64,000 bases of DNA from Adineta ricciae. Its lineage: Eukaryota; Rotifera; Eurotatoria; Adinetida; Adinetidae. Below, piece by piece: positions 33,946 to 43,788 of the stretch. Location: positions 441,624 to 505,623 of the forward strand of contig CAJNOJ010000014.1 of NCBI GenBank assembly GCA_905250025.1, written 5' to 3'. The stretch's first letter is position 1. Each line of letters starts with the position of its first letter. The notes beneath the pieces are model-generated. The model was not told where the DNA came from. It saw nothing but the letters and a program-made list of their open reading frames with translations, and did no database searches. Both the position numbers and the translations under genes were made by a program.

Positions 33946-36519
33946 ATGTCTATCTCTACCCGTGCGGCTAAGAAAGCTAAATTAGAGAGCTTACCTCAAT
34001 GTCCATATGGTAAAATATACGTGTTGGATTTGTATTTCTTTCCTACAAATATTCTTGTGTCGTTAGGTAGTACATGCTATCGTAAAAATCCTGAACACTT
34101 TAAGGAATATACTCACTCCGATCCAACATTGATCTCCACAACAAGTACTACAACAGTCAAACCTGGTTTGTTTAACATGTATTATTTTATCCCGTAAATA
34201 TTTCTTTATATTGTCTTTAGTTAATAGCAAACCATTAACGGTGTGTCCGTTTGGTGCTACGTGCTATCGAAAGAATCTATTACACTTTGCAGAGTTTAGT
34301 CATCCGTTTAATCTCTTAAGCCCTAATGATGATGACAGTGATGAAGAAGAAGCAACAACAACAGCAGACAAGTCAAATAAAAATTCACAAGCCACTCCTG
34401 TTAGTAAAAAACGAAAAGCTGAAAGTGAAGACTCTGACAATGGTGACAAAACAGAAGAATATGATTCTGATGACGTATGTTGAATCTAGCCACATGAATG
34501 TTGCTCTACAGGAGATTTTTGTAGGAAAGTGCCTATGATGTAAAACTTGAAAAAACCTTTTCGAAGATGAACGATGATGAAAAACGTTTAATGATTGAAA
34601 GAGTAAGTATCGTAATAGATACATTCATTTCCAAATATTGAAGATGATGGTTTTTAGGCATTTGAATTGAAAGAAAAACTACAAGAAAAATTGAAAAAAT
34701 CTCGTGAAGAAGCGGAAGAGCGAAAGAAAGAAGTAGAACAACTTCAAACCAAGGTAAGTTTTGTCTTATTCTTTGGTCTTCCATCAAGCAAATATGTATA
34801 ATTACAGATCACTGAAGGTACCTTATTGATGGAAGGGGAAGATGAAATACTCAAAGGCACGAAAATGAAATATTTTGAACTATTTCCAGAGCGCAACTAT
34901 AATCAAGGTACTAGATAATCTTTTTTTTTAATAATCGTATCGTAATGCTCTTGCTATTTAGGCTCGGCTGCCGAAGTGCATTTTCGTTTGGCAGAATCAC
35001 AATTTTATCGGCTACTCAGCGGTTATGCTACGTAAGCAGCTATATTTTTACTCACAAGTGACATTACGATATTTCTTTTGTAGAGCAACAGTAACAAAAG
35101 TCGAATATGTCTGTAATCCGGTGTTGATCGAAAAGTTCAAGTAAATAGTCGATCAATGCCATTTGGGAGTTGAATCTAAATTCGTTTATTTCATTCAGTA
35201 AAGCACGCGAAGAACTAAAAGAAAAACGTGGCATTGAATATTCCTATCCTGTTTTGGCATTTCATGGTACAGCAGTTGCAAATATTCAACCGATATGTGA
35301 AACTGGTTTCAAAGTACCCGGTTAGTCGCACTTATTGAAAATAATAAATATTATGTATTGAAATAATTTCTTAAGGTCAGAAAGGATTCAAACATGCTAC
35401 TGACACTGGGTATTATGGACGTGGGACTTATTTCAGTGTAAGACGCTTCACCCTCATGATGATGGAAATATCTGACGTTTTCCTTCTAGGAATATCCTGG
35501 TTATTCAATGGGATATATCAAAGGTTCAACAAAACTAATGTTGTGTCAAGTATTACAAGGAAAAGTAAGATTTCGCCTCAACTTTCCAGAAAAAGATTTT
35601 CGGAGTACATTTTTTCAAATAGGTATACAAATGTAATAAACTAATCACCGGTGCTGGTCTTCAAGATGTGAGATATTTCAAGCTATTTTCTCACGTTTCA
35701 TTCGTTTCTATTGCGTATTTAGGGTTTCGATTCACATTGTTCACCTTGTCAGAAAGAATTAGTCATCTTTCGAAGCGAGCACATTCTTCCTCAATATATT
35801 GTTCACTACAAAGTCAACTCTGGTGAATTTAGATACACAGTAGGTGAATTCAATCGGAATGTTATCTTTTGTTATCGGTATTTTCTATTTGTTAGCCACA
35901 TGGAATGGCCAAAGAAGTAATACAGAAAAAGTTACAGAAAATTGGAAAACTATACAAAAAAGCACTCGCAGTAAAAGACGCACCGTACGTATAATCACTA
36001 CTTCTACTGACTCCATATTCAATCTTTTATTAATAGAATACTCAATGGTTTTAAGTTTGCATTTATTGGACAAATGGCTGATACACCTATCGCCATGGAT
36101 ACTCTTATTCAGCGGTTTGGCGGACACGTTTGCAGTAAGTTGATTGTTTTTTGTTGAGCTTACAGAGAAAAAGCAATACCTCTTACATTCATTTCCTTCC
36201 ATAGAAAATGAACTCTCACATGGAGCTAAGAAAACACCGAAAAAGTATGCTACGTACGGGTTCAATGGAATTGGTACATATGATCCACCAAATCTCATCG
36301 TTTGCTCGGTAGCTGAGATAGAAGCACCGACACCGTCTGTGGAACTACAGGGGTACAAGAATATGGGTGTAAGTAATTGATTGTGTTTTTTTGTGAAATA
36401 CATTCGACATTCACTTTCGTCTGTTTTCATAGTTTACAACGTTTTATCGAGAAGATTTCATCTATGATTCCATTCTTGCTGGTGCAATGAAACCCATGCA
36501 AGATTATGAGCATTTATGA
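33946..36519 (+). CDS. PARP-family ADP-ribosyltransferase with two PBZ zinc fingers and a C-terminal BRCT domain
   Basis: About 17 short exons encode roughly 560 residues. The N-terminus has two PBZ poly(ADP-ribose)-binding fingers, CPYGSTCYRKNPEHFKEYTH and CPFGATCYRKNLLHFAEFSH, both C-x5-C-x6-H-x5-H. An acidic/basic linker with KKRKAE (NLS-like) and a coiled coil (FELKEKLQEKLKKSREEAEE) follow. The catalytic region begins near FRLAESQFYRLLSGY. It shows FHGTAVANI (NAD-binding His) and GYYGRGTYFSEYPGYSMGYI (Tyr), and ends at HILPQYIVHYK, where the residue aligned by eye with PARP1 Glu988 is Gln. The final exons form a BRCT-like domain (ILNGFKFAFIGQM, TLIQRFGGHVC, then LIVCSVAEIEA and FYREDFIYDSI). 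PBZ and BRCT modules are typical of DNA-damage factors; a role in ADP-ribose-dependent repair signalling is inferred. Confidence 0.85.
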
Positions 36520-36727
36520 CGAGAAGCCTGTTTGTAAATGTATGTATTTATACCTGTGAGAATGTCTGTTATATTTTTATACATTTTTGATACTATTTGT
36601 TTTGGATAAAAGCTGTCTACTTTTCAATTAAAGCTAGAACTCTCATGAATAGATCAACACTGACTGACAAAATCTTTTAGTTCTTTGAATCTACTCTTTC
36701 CATACGTTTATTTTTACTAAATGACTA

Positions 36728-37354
36728 TCAGAACAATGGCAAACTCTCATCAATTTCACATCTCTTCTTCCGGTAGTTGTCTGTTGAGTCCGCTGTCCAG
36801 CTAGAACTTTTCGAAAGCAGCATGTTACCCGATTTCATACCTTCTCTCATTGACCTTTCATGATGAAATATCTTTCGACACTGAACTCTTCTCGTTGCTT
36901 CACACATGTCCAAATGTATGCCATACATAAGAGACTTGACAGACGACTGAATCTCTTCCAGTTTCACTTGGATATCACTTGCTTCAGCACTGTCCATCAT
37001 CTGTTTACTATCATGAAGTCGACCGCTGATCTGTTGTAGTTTATAGAAGTGCTCTTGTTTAAATCGAGTCAGCTGTTCAATCAGTTCTTCACGTATCGAG
37101 CGAAGATCGAATAGTAGTCGATCAGATGAATAGATGTGGTCAGACGATATTTGTTGGAATACTTGTCGATAACATTGTTCGATACTCATAGAACGAAGTT
37201 TCTTGTACAGTTGTCGAAGAGTATCATAGAAAGATAAGTGACGCTGAAGAGCACTATTGTGATGATCTATTATGTGATCGACACACAGAGATTGTTGACA
37301 ATCGTAGCATAGTGCACAAGAGAACCTTTCACAATTGACTTCGTTGCATGTCAT
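36728..37354 (-). CDS. B-box zinc-finger, coiled-coil protein (TRIM-like without RING)
   Basis: Frame from ATG 37354 to the stop at 36728, 208 residues. The first 40 residues form a B-box-type zinc site (CNEVNCERFSCALCYDCQQ, then LCVDHIIDHH). It is followed by a predicted coiled coil of about 120 residues (RSIREELIEQLTRFKQEHFY, then KLEEIQSSVKSLM). A basic Ser-rich tail ends the protein. There is no RING before it and no NHL or SPRY domain after it. B-box/coiled-coil proteins usually oligomerise and act as scaffolds; function here is unknown. The 3' half is duplicated almost identically at 42978-43270. Confidence 0.7.
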   Translation of the reverse strand: MTCNEVNCERFSCALCYDCQQSLCVDHIIDHHNSALQRHLSFYDTLRQLYKKLRSMSIEQCYRQVFQQISSDHIYSSDRLLFDLRSIREELIEQLTRFKQEHFYKLQQISGRLHDSKQMMDSAEASDIQVKLEEIQSSVKSLMYGIHLDMCEATRRVQCRKIFHHERSMREGMKSGNMLLSKSSSWTADSTDNYRKKRCEIDESLPLF

Positions 37355-37404
37355 CGTTGAATGTGAGAATGTTAACACAGAAGAAGTGTGATAGGACTAT
37401 TCTT

Positions 37405-37847
37405 TTCTTTTCTTTTCTGAAGTATACGTGTGTCTGTATATAAGGCAGACCACGAGGATTAGACGAATATCTCTCTGTCAGTAAGAAAAGAACTAAGAGA
37501 AATGTACACCGATCGATTAGATTCACGAAAGCACAGAGAAATATGAAAGTGTTGTTGGGAGCATATATTCAGAAGGCATCGTCTGTATTGAATATTGATT
37601 ACGACAATCGATTGTGTTACACTTCNTTCTTTTCTTTTCTGAAGTATACGTGTGTCTGTATATAAGGCAGACCACGAGGATTAGACGAATATCTCTCTGT
37701 CAGTAAGAAAAGAACTAAGAGAAATGTACACCGATCGATTAGATTCATGAAAGCACAGAGAAATATGAAAGTGTTGTTGGGAGCATATATTCAGAAGGCA
37801 TCGTCTGTATTGAATATTGATTACGACAATCGATTGTGTTACACTTC
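37405..37847. repeat. 221-bp near-identical direct duplication across a single N (assembly join)
   Basis: 37405-37625 is repeated at 37627-37847 with a single N between. At least one base differs (C versus T in the attcaCgaaag/attcaTgaaag context near 37525 and 37747). The duplicate overlaps the last few codons of the four-TM gene. Best read as two overlapping contigs, possibly from different haplotypes, placed end to end. Confidence 0.9.
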
Positions 37848-38318
37848 CAACAGGCTGGAAGGTTTAGTGTCAGTCGGTTTATGATAGAAGCTATCTCGCC
37901 GTTGTAGTAAAACCAACTTGACCAAGAGACATGATGTAATTATGATGATACTGTAAGATATAATGATCAGAAATGTCGAACACCAGTATAGTACTGCTGC
38001 ACACTGAATTTCATCCAATCTTCGCGATGCCAGTCGAAATGCAAAGATACTGACAACAACTCGTGATCCAATTAAATAAATCAATAATAGACATGTGACA
38101 TACAGATTCCATCTATTCGTACCATCATATGCATCATACCGATGAATAACTGCAGCAAGGATGCTTAAAATCACACCTACTGCACCAGTTATACCTAACG
38201 TCGTCGATAGAAAAGGTGACGATGGACATTCACCATGATAAACAATTGATAAAACCACCTGAGATATCGAAACAGTTAATAACAAAGCGAGATTAATGAA
38301 TGATACTGCAATGAACAT
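37839..38318 (-). CDS. Four-transmembrane protein of unknown function
   Basis: Single-exon frame of 159 residues from ATG 38318. Four hydrophobic segments are clear: about residues 3-27 (around FINLALLLTVSISQVVLSIV), 39-61 (TTLGITGAVGVILSILAAVI), 71-95 (LYVTCLLLIYLIGSRVVVSI) and 107-136 (LYWCSTFLIIISYSIIIITS). The C-terminus is short, polar and cytosolic. Topology resembles MARVEL/tetraspan-like proteins but no signature is diagnostic. The 3' end lies inside the 221-bp assembly duplication; the frame itself is intact. Confidence 0.6.
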   Translation of the reverse strand: MFIAVSFINLALLLTVSISQVVLSIVYHGECPSSPFLSTTLGITGAVGVILSILAAVIHRYDAYDGTNRWNLYVTCLLLIYLIGSRVVVSIFAFRLASRRLDEIQCAAVLYWCSTFLIIISYSIIIITSCLLVKLVLLQRRDSFYHKPTDTKPSSLLEV

Positions 38319-39952
38319 TTCTCAGAACTACGTAGTGCAATGACAGTGTACTTCTGAATGCAGCTTGTTTGATGGAAAGGAACGAACCTTGTCAGTAGTT
38401 TTTCTCTCATCACGTCCTAATGGATTACTGCAATGAGAAAAATATACTCTGTGTCCGATAGAGATAAGAATACGAACTTGACTTGTTCTTGAAGTAGATA
38501 CTATTTATAGTGCACTTTATCTCATCTTGTACATAGTGTAAAAGTTCGGAGTAGACGGATCTCTGTCACAATCAGCCGATCAGAAAGCTTCTTTTTTTCG
38601 AATTGTTCTTTGTTTAAATTAAATTTCATAGATACCAAGAGAAGAGAAGAGAAGAGAGAAAAGAAACACAAGTGATTGAATTGTAGAAGATGATAGCGAT
38701 GCTTTGACAAAAAACTTTTCATTTCGAGTAGTCAACAGATAGGTATNCTTGTACATAGTGTAAAAGTTCGGAGTAGACGGATCTCTGTCACAATCAGCCG
38801 ATCAGAAAGCTTCTTTTTTTCGAATTGTTCTTTGTTTAAATTAAATTTCATAGATACCAAGAGAAGAGAAGAGAAGAGAGAAAAGAAACACAAGTGATTG
38901 AATTGTAGAAGATGATAGCGATGCTTTGACAAAAAACTTTTCATTTCGAGTAGTCAACAGATAGGTATAGACGTAAGTTAGGTGATCATAGGCACCTGTG
39001 TGTAGTCGATTGAAGAAGCGAGAAGCTAGTAATTGCACAATGCTCTAGATAATTAGTTAGATATACAGAGAGAGAGAAAAGATCAACTAGTAAATAAGGT
39101 ATACGAAAAAAATCTGACCTCGAACACTTTTACATACACACATGACGAATTATCGTTTTCACAAAACACTTATACGAAGAATGAGAAGAAGAGCGTGATT
39201 TTAAAAGAAAAACACGACGAAAAACTTGGTTTGAAGCTCACAATACCATCCAGTTGTGTATACAGGAGTAATCTATCTTCATTAGTTTGATTTTTCGCAC
39301 CAAACTACAAAACAAAAGAATTGCAGGTGATTAAGTACTTTCATCACTTGCTAGTACATGTAAATCGCATGGAGAGAATGAGCATTGGGTCATTGTCATC
39401 ATCATCACGCTTATTAATTTGAAGAGATGATTGTCTACATCGAAAGACATTGGAGATGAAGATGGACGGCTTTGCGAGTCAATTCATCTCTCAGAAAAAT
39501 TCGATAAATACATTAAATTCGTCTGCGTGGCCTTTGCCGACGTCGCACATATGGCTGATCATTTTTTTAATACTTCGCAGTTTTATTTGTTGTTCCACTC
39601 GGAAGCGCTGACAACAGTACATATGAGATTAGTAAGCTACAACTTAATGCGAAATGAAGAAAAGGAAAAAGCATTTGACTGGATCACATGCTTGCGAACT
39701 CGTGGACCATTCAATGAGAGTTCTCTTTCTGCTAGGAATTGTACCAACGTAAATGATGAAATGGTTAAATTGAGAAAATGAAAGAAAAGGAAGAGGCGCG
39801 AAAAGCATATGAAGCTTATTGTTGTTCGAGTAACCAGCATCAACTGAATTGGTATAGTTGATTCTTCTAATGAGATATTCAATTCTTTTCTTGATTCCTT
39901 TGGGTGGTTGTTGGATCATTGACTGGAATCAAATACGGCCCATCAGTCCCCC
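38319..39952. other. Intergenic with an assembly duplication
   Basis: Contains the second 221-bp single-N join. No supported gene: the open frame at 39431-39781 lacks an ATG start and family resemblance. Confidence 0.45.
38526..38968. repeat. 221-bp direct duplication across a single N (assembly join)
   Basis: 38526-38746 recurs at 38748-38968 with one N between. I see no difference between the copies. Same type and same length as the join at 37405-37847. Confidence 0.9.
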
Positions 39953-40852
39953 TGCTTTATTGTGTACATTTTTTTTCCTTGAGACATGTGCACCTTGGAT
40001 GGCTGATCATTGTATCGAGCATGTTGCGCTTGTTGTGTTGGGTGTGTTTCTTGACTTTGTCGATGATGCGGAACTGTCGGTGAGATCGAGCTGGAAAATA
40101 ATTGGGTATCAGCCGTATTTTCTAGCGGATATAAACCGTGTAGTGGGGGTGTATTCGATGCCGGTGCGACTTCCCAGGTTATTATGGCACGGTCGGTTCC
40201 GGCCGGTTAGGTTCGTTTTCCAACCATTTCCTTGCCGCCGGATTCCGGTCGGAAGCTCAAACGTAGGTTCCAGTCATTTCCCGACCGTTTCCTGCAAACT
40301 TCGAGCTGGAAACGGTCAGGAACTGATCGGATATTTCCTGTGCAATTCCGGCCGGAACTTTCTGGAATCGGCGAAAACTGTGCCGGAATCGAGAAGAGCT
40401 GTACCGGAACCGACTCAGGTTTTAACGGATCCAGTCGCCGGAATGATCGACCTGGGTTCTAATGGCGATTGTATATTCGTCACCGTTTCACCCGGCGGTG
40501 TTGAGCTTCCCGTTGCTTTTTTCAATTCGGCCTTGATGCTTTGCAATTCTTGGTTGACATTTTGGAATTGTTGCAAAGCCTATAAGGAAAACATATCCAA
40601 ATTAATCAATGAGCGCAACATGATAAAAATTTCATTCTCATCCTAATTCGATATTTTCGCGAGATTTTTGTGCGCACCTTTATTCAATCTTTGCCTCCAT
40701 TATCCTCTCTGCTATCCGCGCATTTTTACAAAGGCCTTCTTCATCATCGATGCTCTTCAACACTACTTGTAAAAACTCACTTGATAAACAAGATGTTCAA
40801 AATTTTGGATGCGCTGTGCGATTTGTTGTAAGTGTGGGGGTATATGATCGTT
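39953..40852 (-). pseudogene. Gene fragment interrupted by a small transposon
   Basis: Two minus-strand exon-like blocks with good frames. 40852-40781 encodes NDHIPPHLQQIAQRIQNF and on to VYQ, bounded by a ttcaag acceptor and a gtgagt donor. 40579-40457 encodes ALQQFQNVNQELQSIKAELK and on to IQSPLE. Immediately after codon GAA, the 284-bp GC-rich element intervenes. Beyond it (40170 downward) the frame resumes as VAPASNTPPLHGLYPLENTA through a Gln/Pro/His-rich segment to a stop at 39953. Removing the element and one copy of the flanking AA rejoins the two halves exactly in frame. Unknown family. With no upstream exons found and an insertion carrying stops, this copy is probably inactive. Confidence 0.55.
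40173..40456. mobile_element. MITE-like non-autonomous element, copy A (284 bp)
   Basis: A GC-rich island in AT-rich DNA. It begins CCCAGGTTATTATGG and ends ATCGACCTGGG, giving terminal inverted repeats CCCAGGT/ACCTGGG. It is flanked by TT on both sides (candidate 2-bp target duplication). The interior is built of degenerate CCGG/TTCCGG-containing units with hairpin potential and no coding capacity on the minus strand. It is a non-autonomous DNA-transposon relic; I do not recognise the family. Confidence 0.65.
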
Positions 40853-41264
40853 CTTGAAAAAAGAAAAATTCTTATTACTTGAGTTTCATGGGATAATCTG
40901 ATAAAAAGAACGGGTGACATGACTTAACGAGATGCGAATTGGAGTCATGTAAATACCCGAAGAGTGAAGCATGCAGAAAACATGCACGGTAACAGAACAT
41001 TTATTTAATCTTACAGAAGTATTGCTGGAGAACATGTAAAAGATTCAATTAGTAGAAGGAGTTACTAAACAGGTAGACTAGATGGGACAGAATAGCGTGC
41101 AAGCTGCTATAGCAATGAAGCAGTAACAACAGATATGTTTAGTGGAAGAAAAAGACGGTCAGAAACACAGATAAGGACACCGCTAATATTTAAACACCAT
41201 ATACAGTTATCTACATAAAATTTAACTTACTTTCTCTTATAATCTTTTTATTTTACATATATAT

Positions 41265-41392
41265 CCCAGGTCGACCATTCCGGCAACTGGATCCGTTGAA
41301 ATCTGAGTCGGTTCGGGCACAGTTTACGCCAACTCCAGCAGGTTCCGCCAAAGTCCTTGCCGCCGGAACCGACCACACCATAATAACCTGGG
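41265..41392. mobile_element. MITE-like element, copy B (128 bp, inverted, internally deleted)
   Basis: Begins CCCAGGTCGACCATTCCGGC and ends CATAATAACCTGGG. It is the reverse-orientation relative of copy A: its left half matches the reverse complement of A's right end with a few substitutions, and its right end matches A's left end, but about 156 bp of the middle are missing. No convincing target duplication. Confidence 0.65.
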
Positions 41393-42977
41393 TAGTGCCA
41401 ATGCTAAAATATACACAACAATGTGAAATGTCTTCGGTCAAACAAACCCATCTCTCTGTTTTTAAAAATCTTTACGTTTTAATAATCGAGAAAATTCAAA
41501 TAGTGGAGAATATACTTTCTGTGCTAGTGATTTTATGAGTTATAGAGTTTTCCGGAAAACTCAATTTTTAGCACAGCCAAAGAAGAGATTATAAATGACT
41601 CTAGATCTCGTTTCCATATAAGCAGTATTTGAGAATTTTCCAGTTTCCACAATGAAGACTAGGTTCTATACAGCTTATACAGAAACCAGATCTAAAGTGT
41701 GCAATAGATATCAAGAAGAGTACGGGAATGATGTATGTTTGAACAAGTCAGCGTGTCCGGTACTCAAATTCAATTTCTACACAGTCACTATAATGCATTC
41801 TGGCTGAAATAAACATAACTTACATTGATCAATAGGAAAGTTATCTAGAAAGGTAAAAAAAGCACAAATATAACAAGTGGGATAGAACATTTATTCAAAA
41901 TAAAGCGTGAGGCGCCGATTTTCATGCCCATTTTTTATTAGTGCTGAGTCGCAGAGCTTCGGCCGTGCTGATAACTTTGGTGCTCAGAATTTACAAGACA
42001 ATGAATAGCCCATCCTTTCCATGTTCATAGGATTCAAGGACAGAATTATATATTCAGTTGGTCGAGGAGACCGAACTAATGAAGTTGTGGCAATATAGGT
42101 GACAGTGGTTATCATCTGAAAAACCGTCGCCGAGCAAAAGACTTCGTTCAATCTTTTCGGTTTGTAGTAAAATACGTAGAAGCCTCTCGGTTAGACTGCA
42201 AAGAATATTGTGACGAAAAGTGATAGCGATGTCCTGTGTCATCTACATATTCGTTTCCTTTATTGAACTTAGCTTATATATGAATGATCACACACAATCT
42301 AATACAGATACAAGGAGGTCAGCTAGCTCTCGGTGAGGATGTTATATAGGCGAAAGTTACGGATCAATAACCGTCACGAATACTATTGTCTTTTAGGAAA
42401 ATCGACTTAATCATTGATAGTTAAATCAGTAAAAAAACCAAGTAGAAAGAATGGATCAATTTTTCTTTAGTACACACATGATTTATTCGAAGGAAATTGC
42501 GCACGTCTCTTGTAATAGTTCATCCAAAAATTAAAATTTAGCTTTATTTCCATTTGCATTGGCTCTGAAGCGTAGCTATTAATTGTTAAAATTCATTTAT
42601 TTCAAAATGCACAATGATGACCCATTATTATTCGAGCAAAAATTGGATGCCTTTAGCGCACTCCCGTCCATGGCCATCAGCAAAAGGACCGCTCAGACGC
42701 ATCTTCATCGCCGGCGGCGGCAGGGTTCACTAAAAGATTGAATCATTGATATCGACGCAAAAAAGAACAAGTTTATCTTGTATTTTCGACATAAAAATTT
42801 CTTTCATTCTAACAAGGCTTGTTTCGTCAAATGTCATCTACGTGTTTTTGATGAATCCATAGCGTTGATTAATGACTTCGACTCATCTGTACCACTGGAT
42901 ATCTGTTCCGTTACTCCGTTTATCTACAAAATTATCTCGCATGGTGAATTACTTGGAGTCATCATGCCATGTAATTC
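41393..42977. other. Gene-poor, probably degenerate sequence
   Basis: No intact gene. A GC-richer patch near 41945-41985 and another near 42655-42725 stand out from the AT-rich surroundings and could be remnants of elements or exons, but neither gives a recognisable product. Confidence 0.4.
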
Positions 42978-43270
42978 TGTTGTCCAACTAGAACTTTTTG
43001 AAAGCAGCATGTCACCCGATTTCATACCTTCTCTCATCGACCTTTCATAATGAAATATCTTTCGACACTGAACTCTTCTCGTTGCTTCACACATGTCCAA
43101 ATGTATGCCATACATAAGAGACTTGACAGACGACTGAATCTCTTCCAGTTTCACTTGGATATCACTTGCTTCAGCACTGTCCATCATCTGTTTACTATCA
43201 TGAAGTCGACCGCTGATCTGTTGTAGTTTATAGAAGTGCTCTTGTTTAAATCGAGTCAGCTGTTCAATCA
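42978..43270 (-). pseudogene. Truncated near-identical copy of the B-box gene 3' part
   Basis: About 290 bp matching 36795-37090. The region from 43055 to 43270 appears essentially identical, while the first ~80 bp carry several substitutions and a different C-terminal end. It breaks off exactly at the N at 43271, so the B-box part is missing. It is either a truncated duplicate or a misjoined allelic/homeologous contig end. Confidence 0.75.
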
Positions 43271-43271
43271 N
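43271..43271. other. Single-N assembly join
   Basis: One N with sequence on the left continuing the B-box gene copy and unrelated sequence on the right. Unlike the other three single-N joins, there is no local tandem duplication across it. Confidence 0.9.
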
Positions 43272-43788
43272 TTTCTATTTCGAAACTTTGGGAAACAAAT
43301 CAGCTGCATGATGATATATAGTCTGCTACTTGTTGTATCATTCTGAATGCAAAGAGCAGATGGTAATTATTCACATAGAAGAAAGAAAAAACGAGGCACC
43401 TCGTTCGATCACTTGTTAATTCTTTTCAATGTTCAGAGAATTACTAACCATCTGGATTTATTTCTCTCTTGCTCACGTTTTTTCTTTTCTATTATTTGAC
43501 ATTGCAGTTCGAAAGGATCGGTATGTATACGTAGCATTCTGCTCTAGTAACAAATCTATTTTTCATGAGTAGTCACGGTGAACTTGATCTATAAATACAT
43601 CATATAGAGATCTTTGCCTGACATGCATACATCGTTGGATGAAATGCTTCTTTTAAATTTATATGTTTAAGTGGAGTCAGCTTGTTCATAGTGACAGCTG
43701 TTAAAAATGAAATGAGAAAAGAGAACGCAGAAAATGTTTTATTGCACATTTTATACTAAGATCACCTTGCACACTTTTAGATTTTCGT
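43272..43788. other. Spacer upstream of the ETO-family gene
   Basis: AT-rich, no exon recognised. An acacttttag acceptor lies eight bases before the ATG at 43789. Confidence 0.5.

Noticed and set aside
37405-38968. Possible LTRs or transposon repeats
   Set aside because: The repeat pairs abut a single N and are exact overlaps of contig ends, so an assembly cause is more economical.
39431-39781. 116-codon frame on the plus strand
   Set aside because: It starts at TTG rather than ATG, matches nothing I know and is not flanked by consistent splice sites.
40020-40480. GC-rich island read as a bacterial insertion or CpG promoter
   Set aside because: The inverted termini, the second inverted copy at 41265 and the frame-restoring excision point to a MITE instead.
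39858-40646. 262-codon open frame on the plus strand
   Set aside because: It is antisense to the exon fragments and runs through the GC-rich MITE, whose low stop-codon density keeps it open. The first half of the product is low-quality and no family is recognisable.
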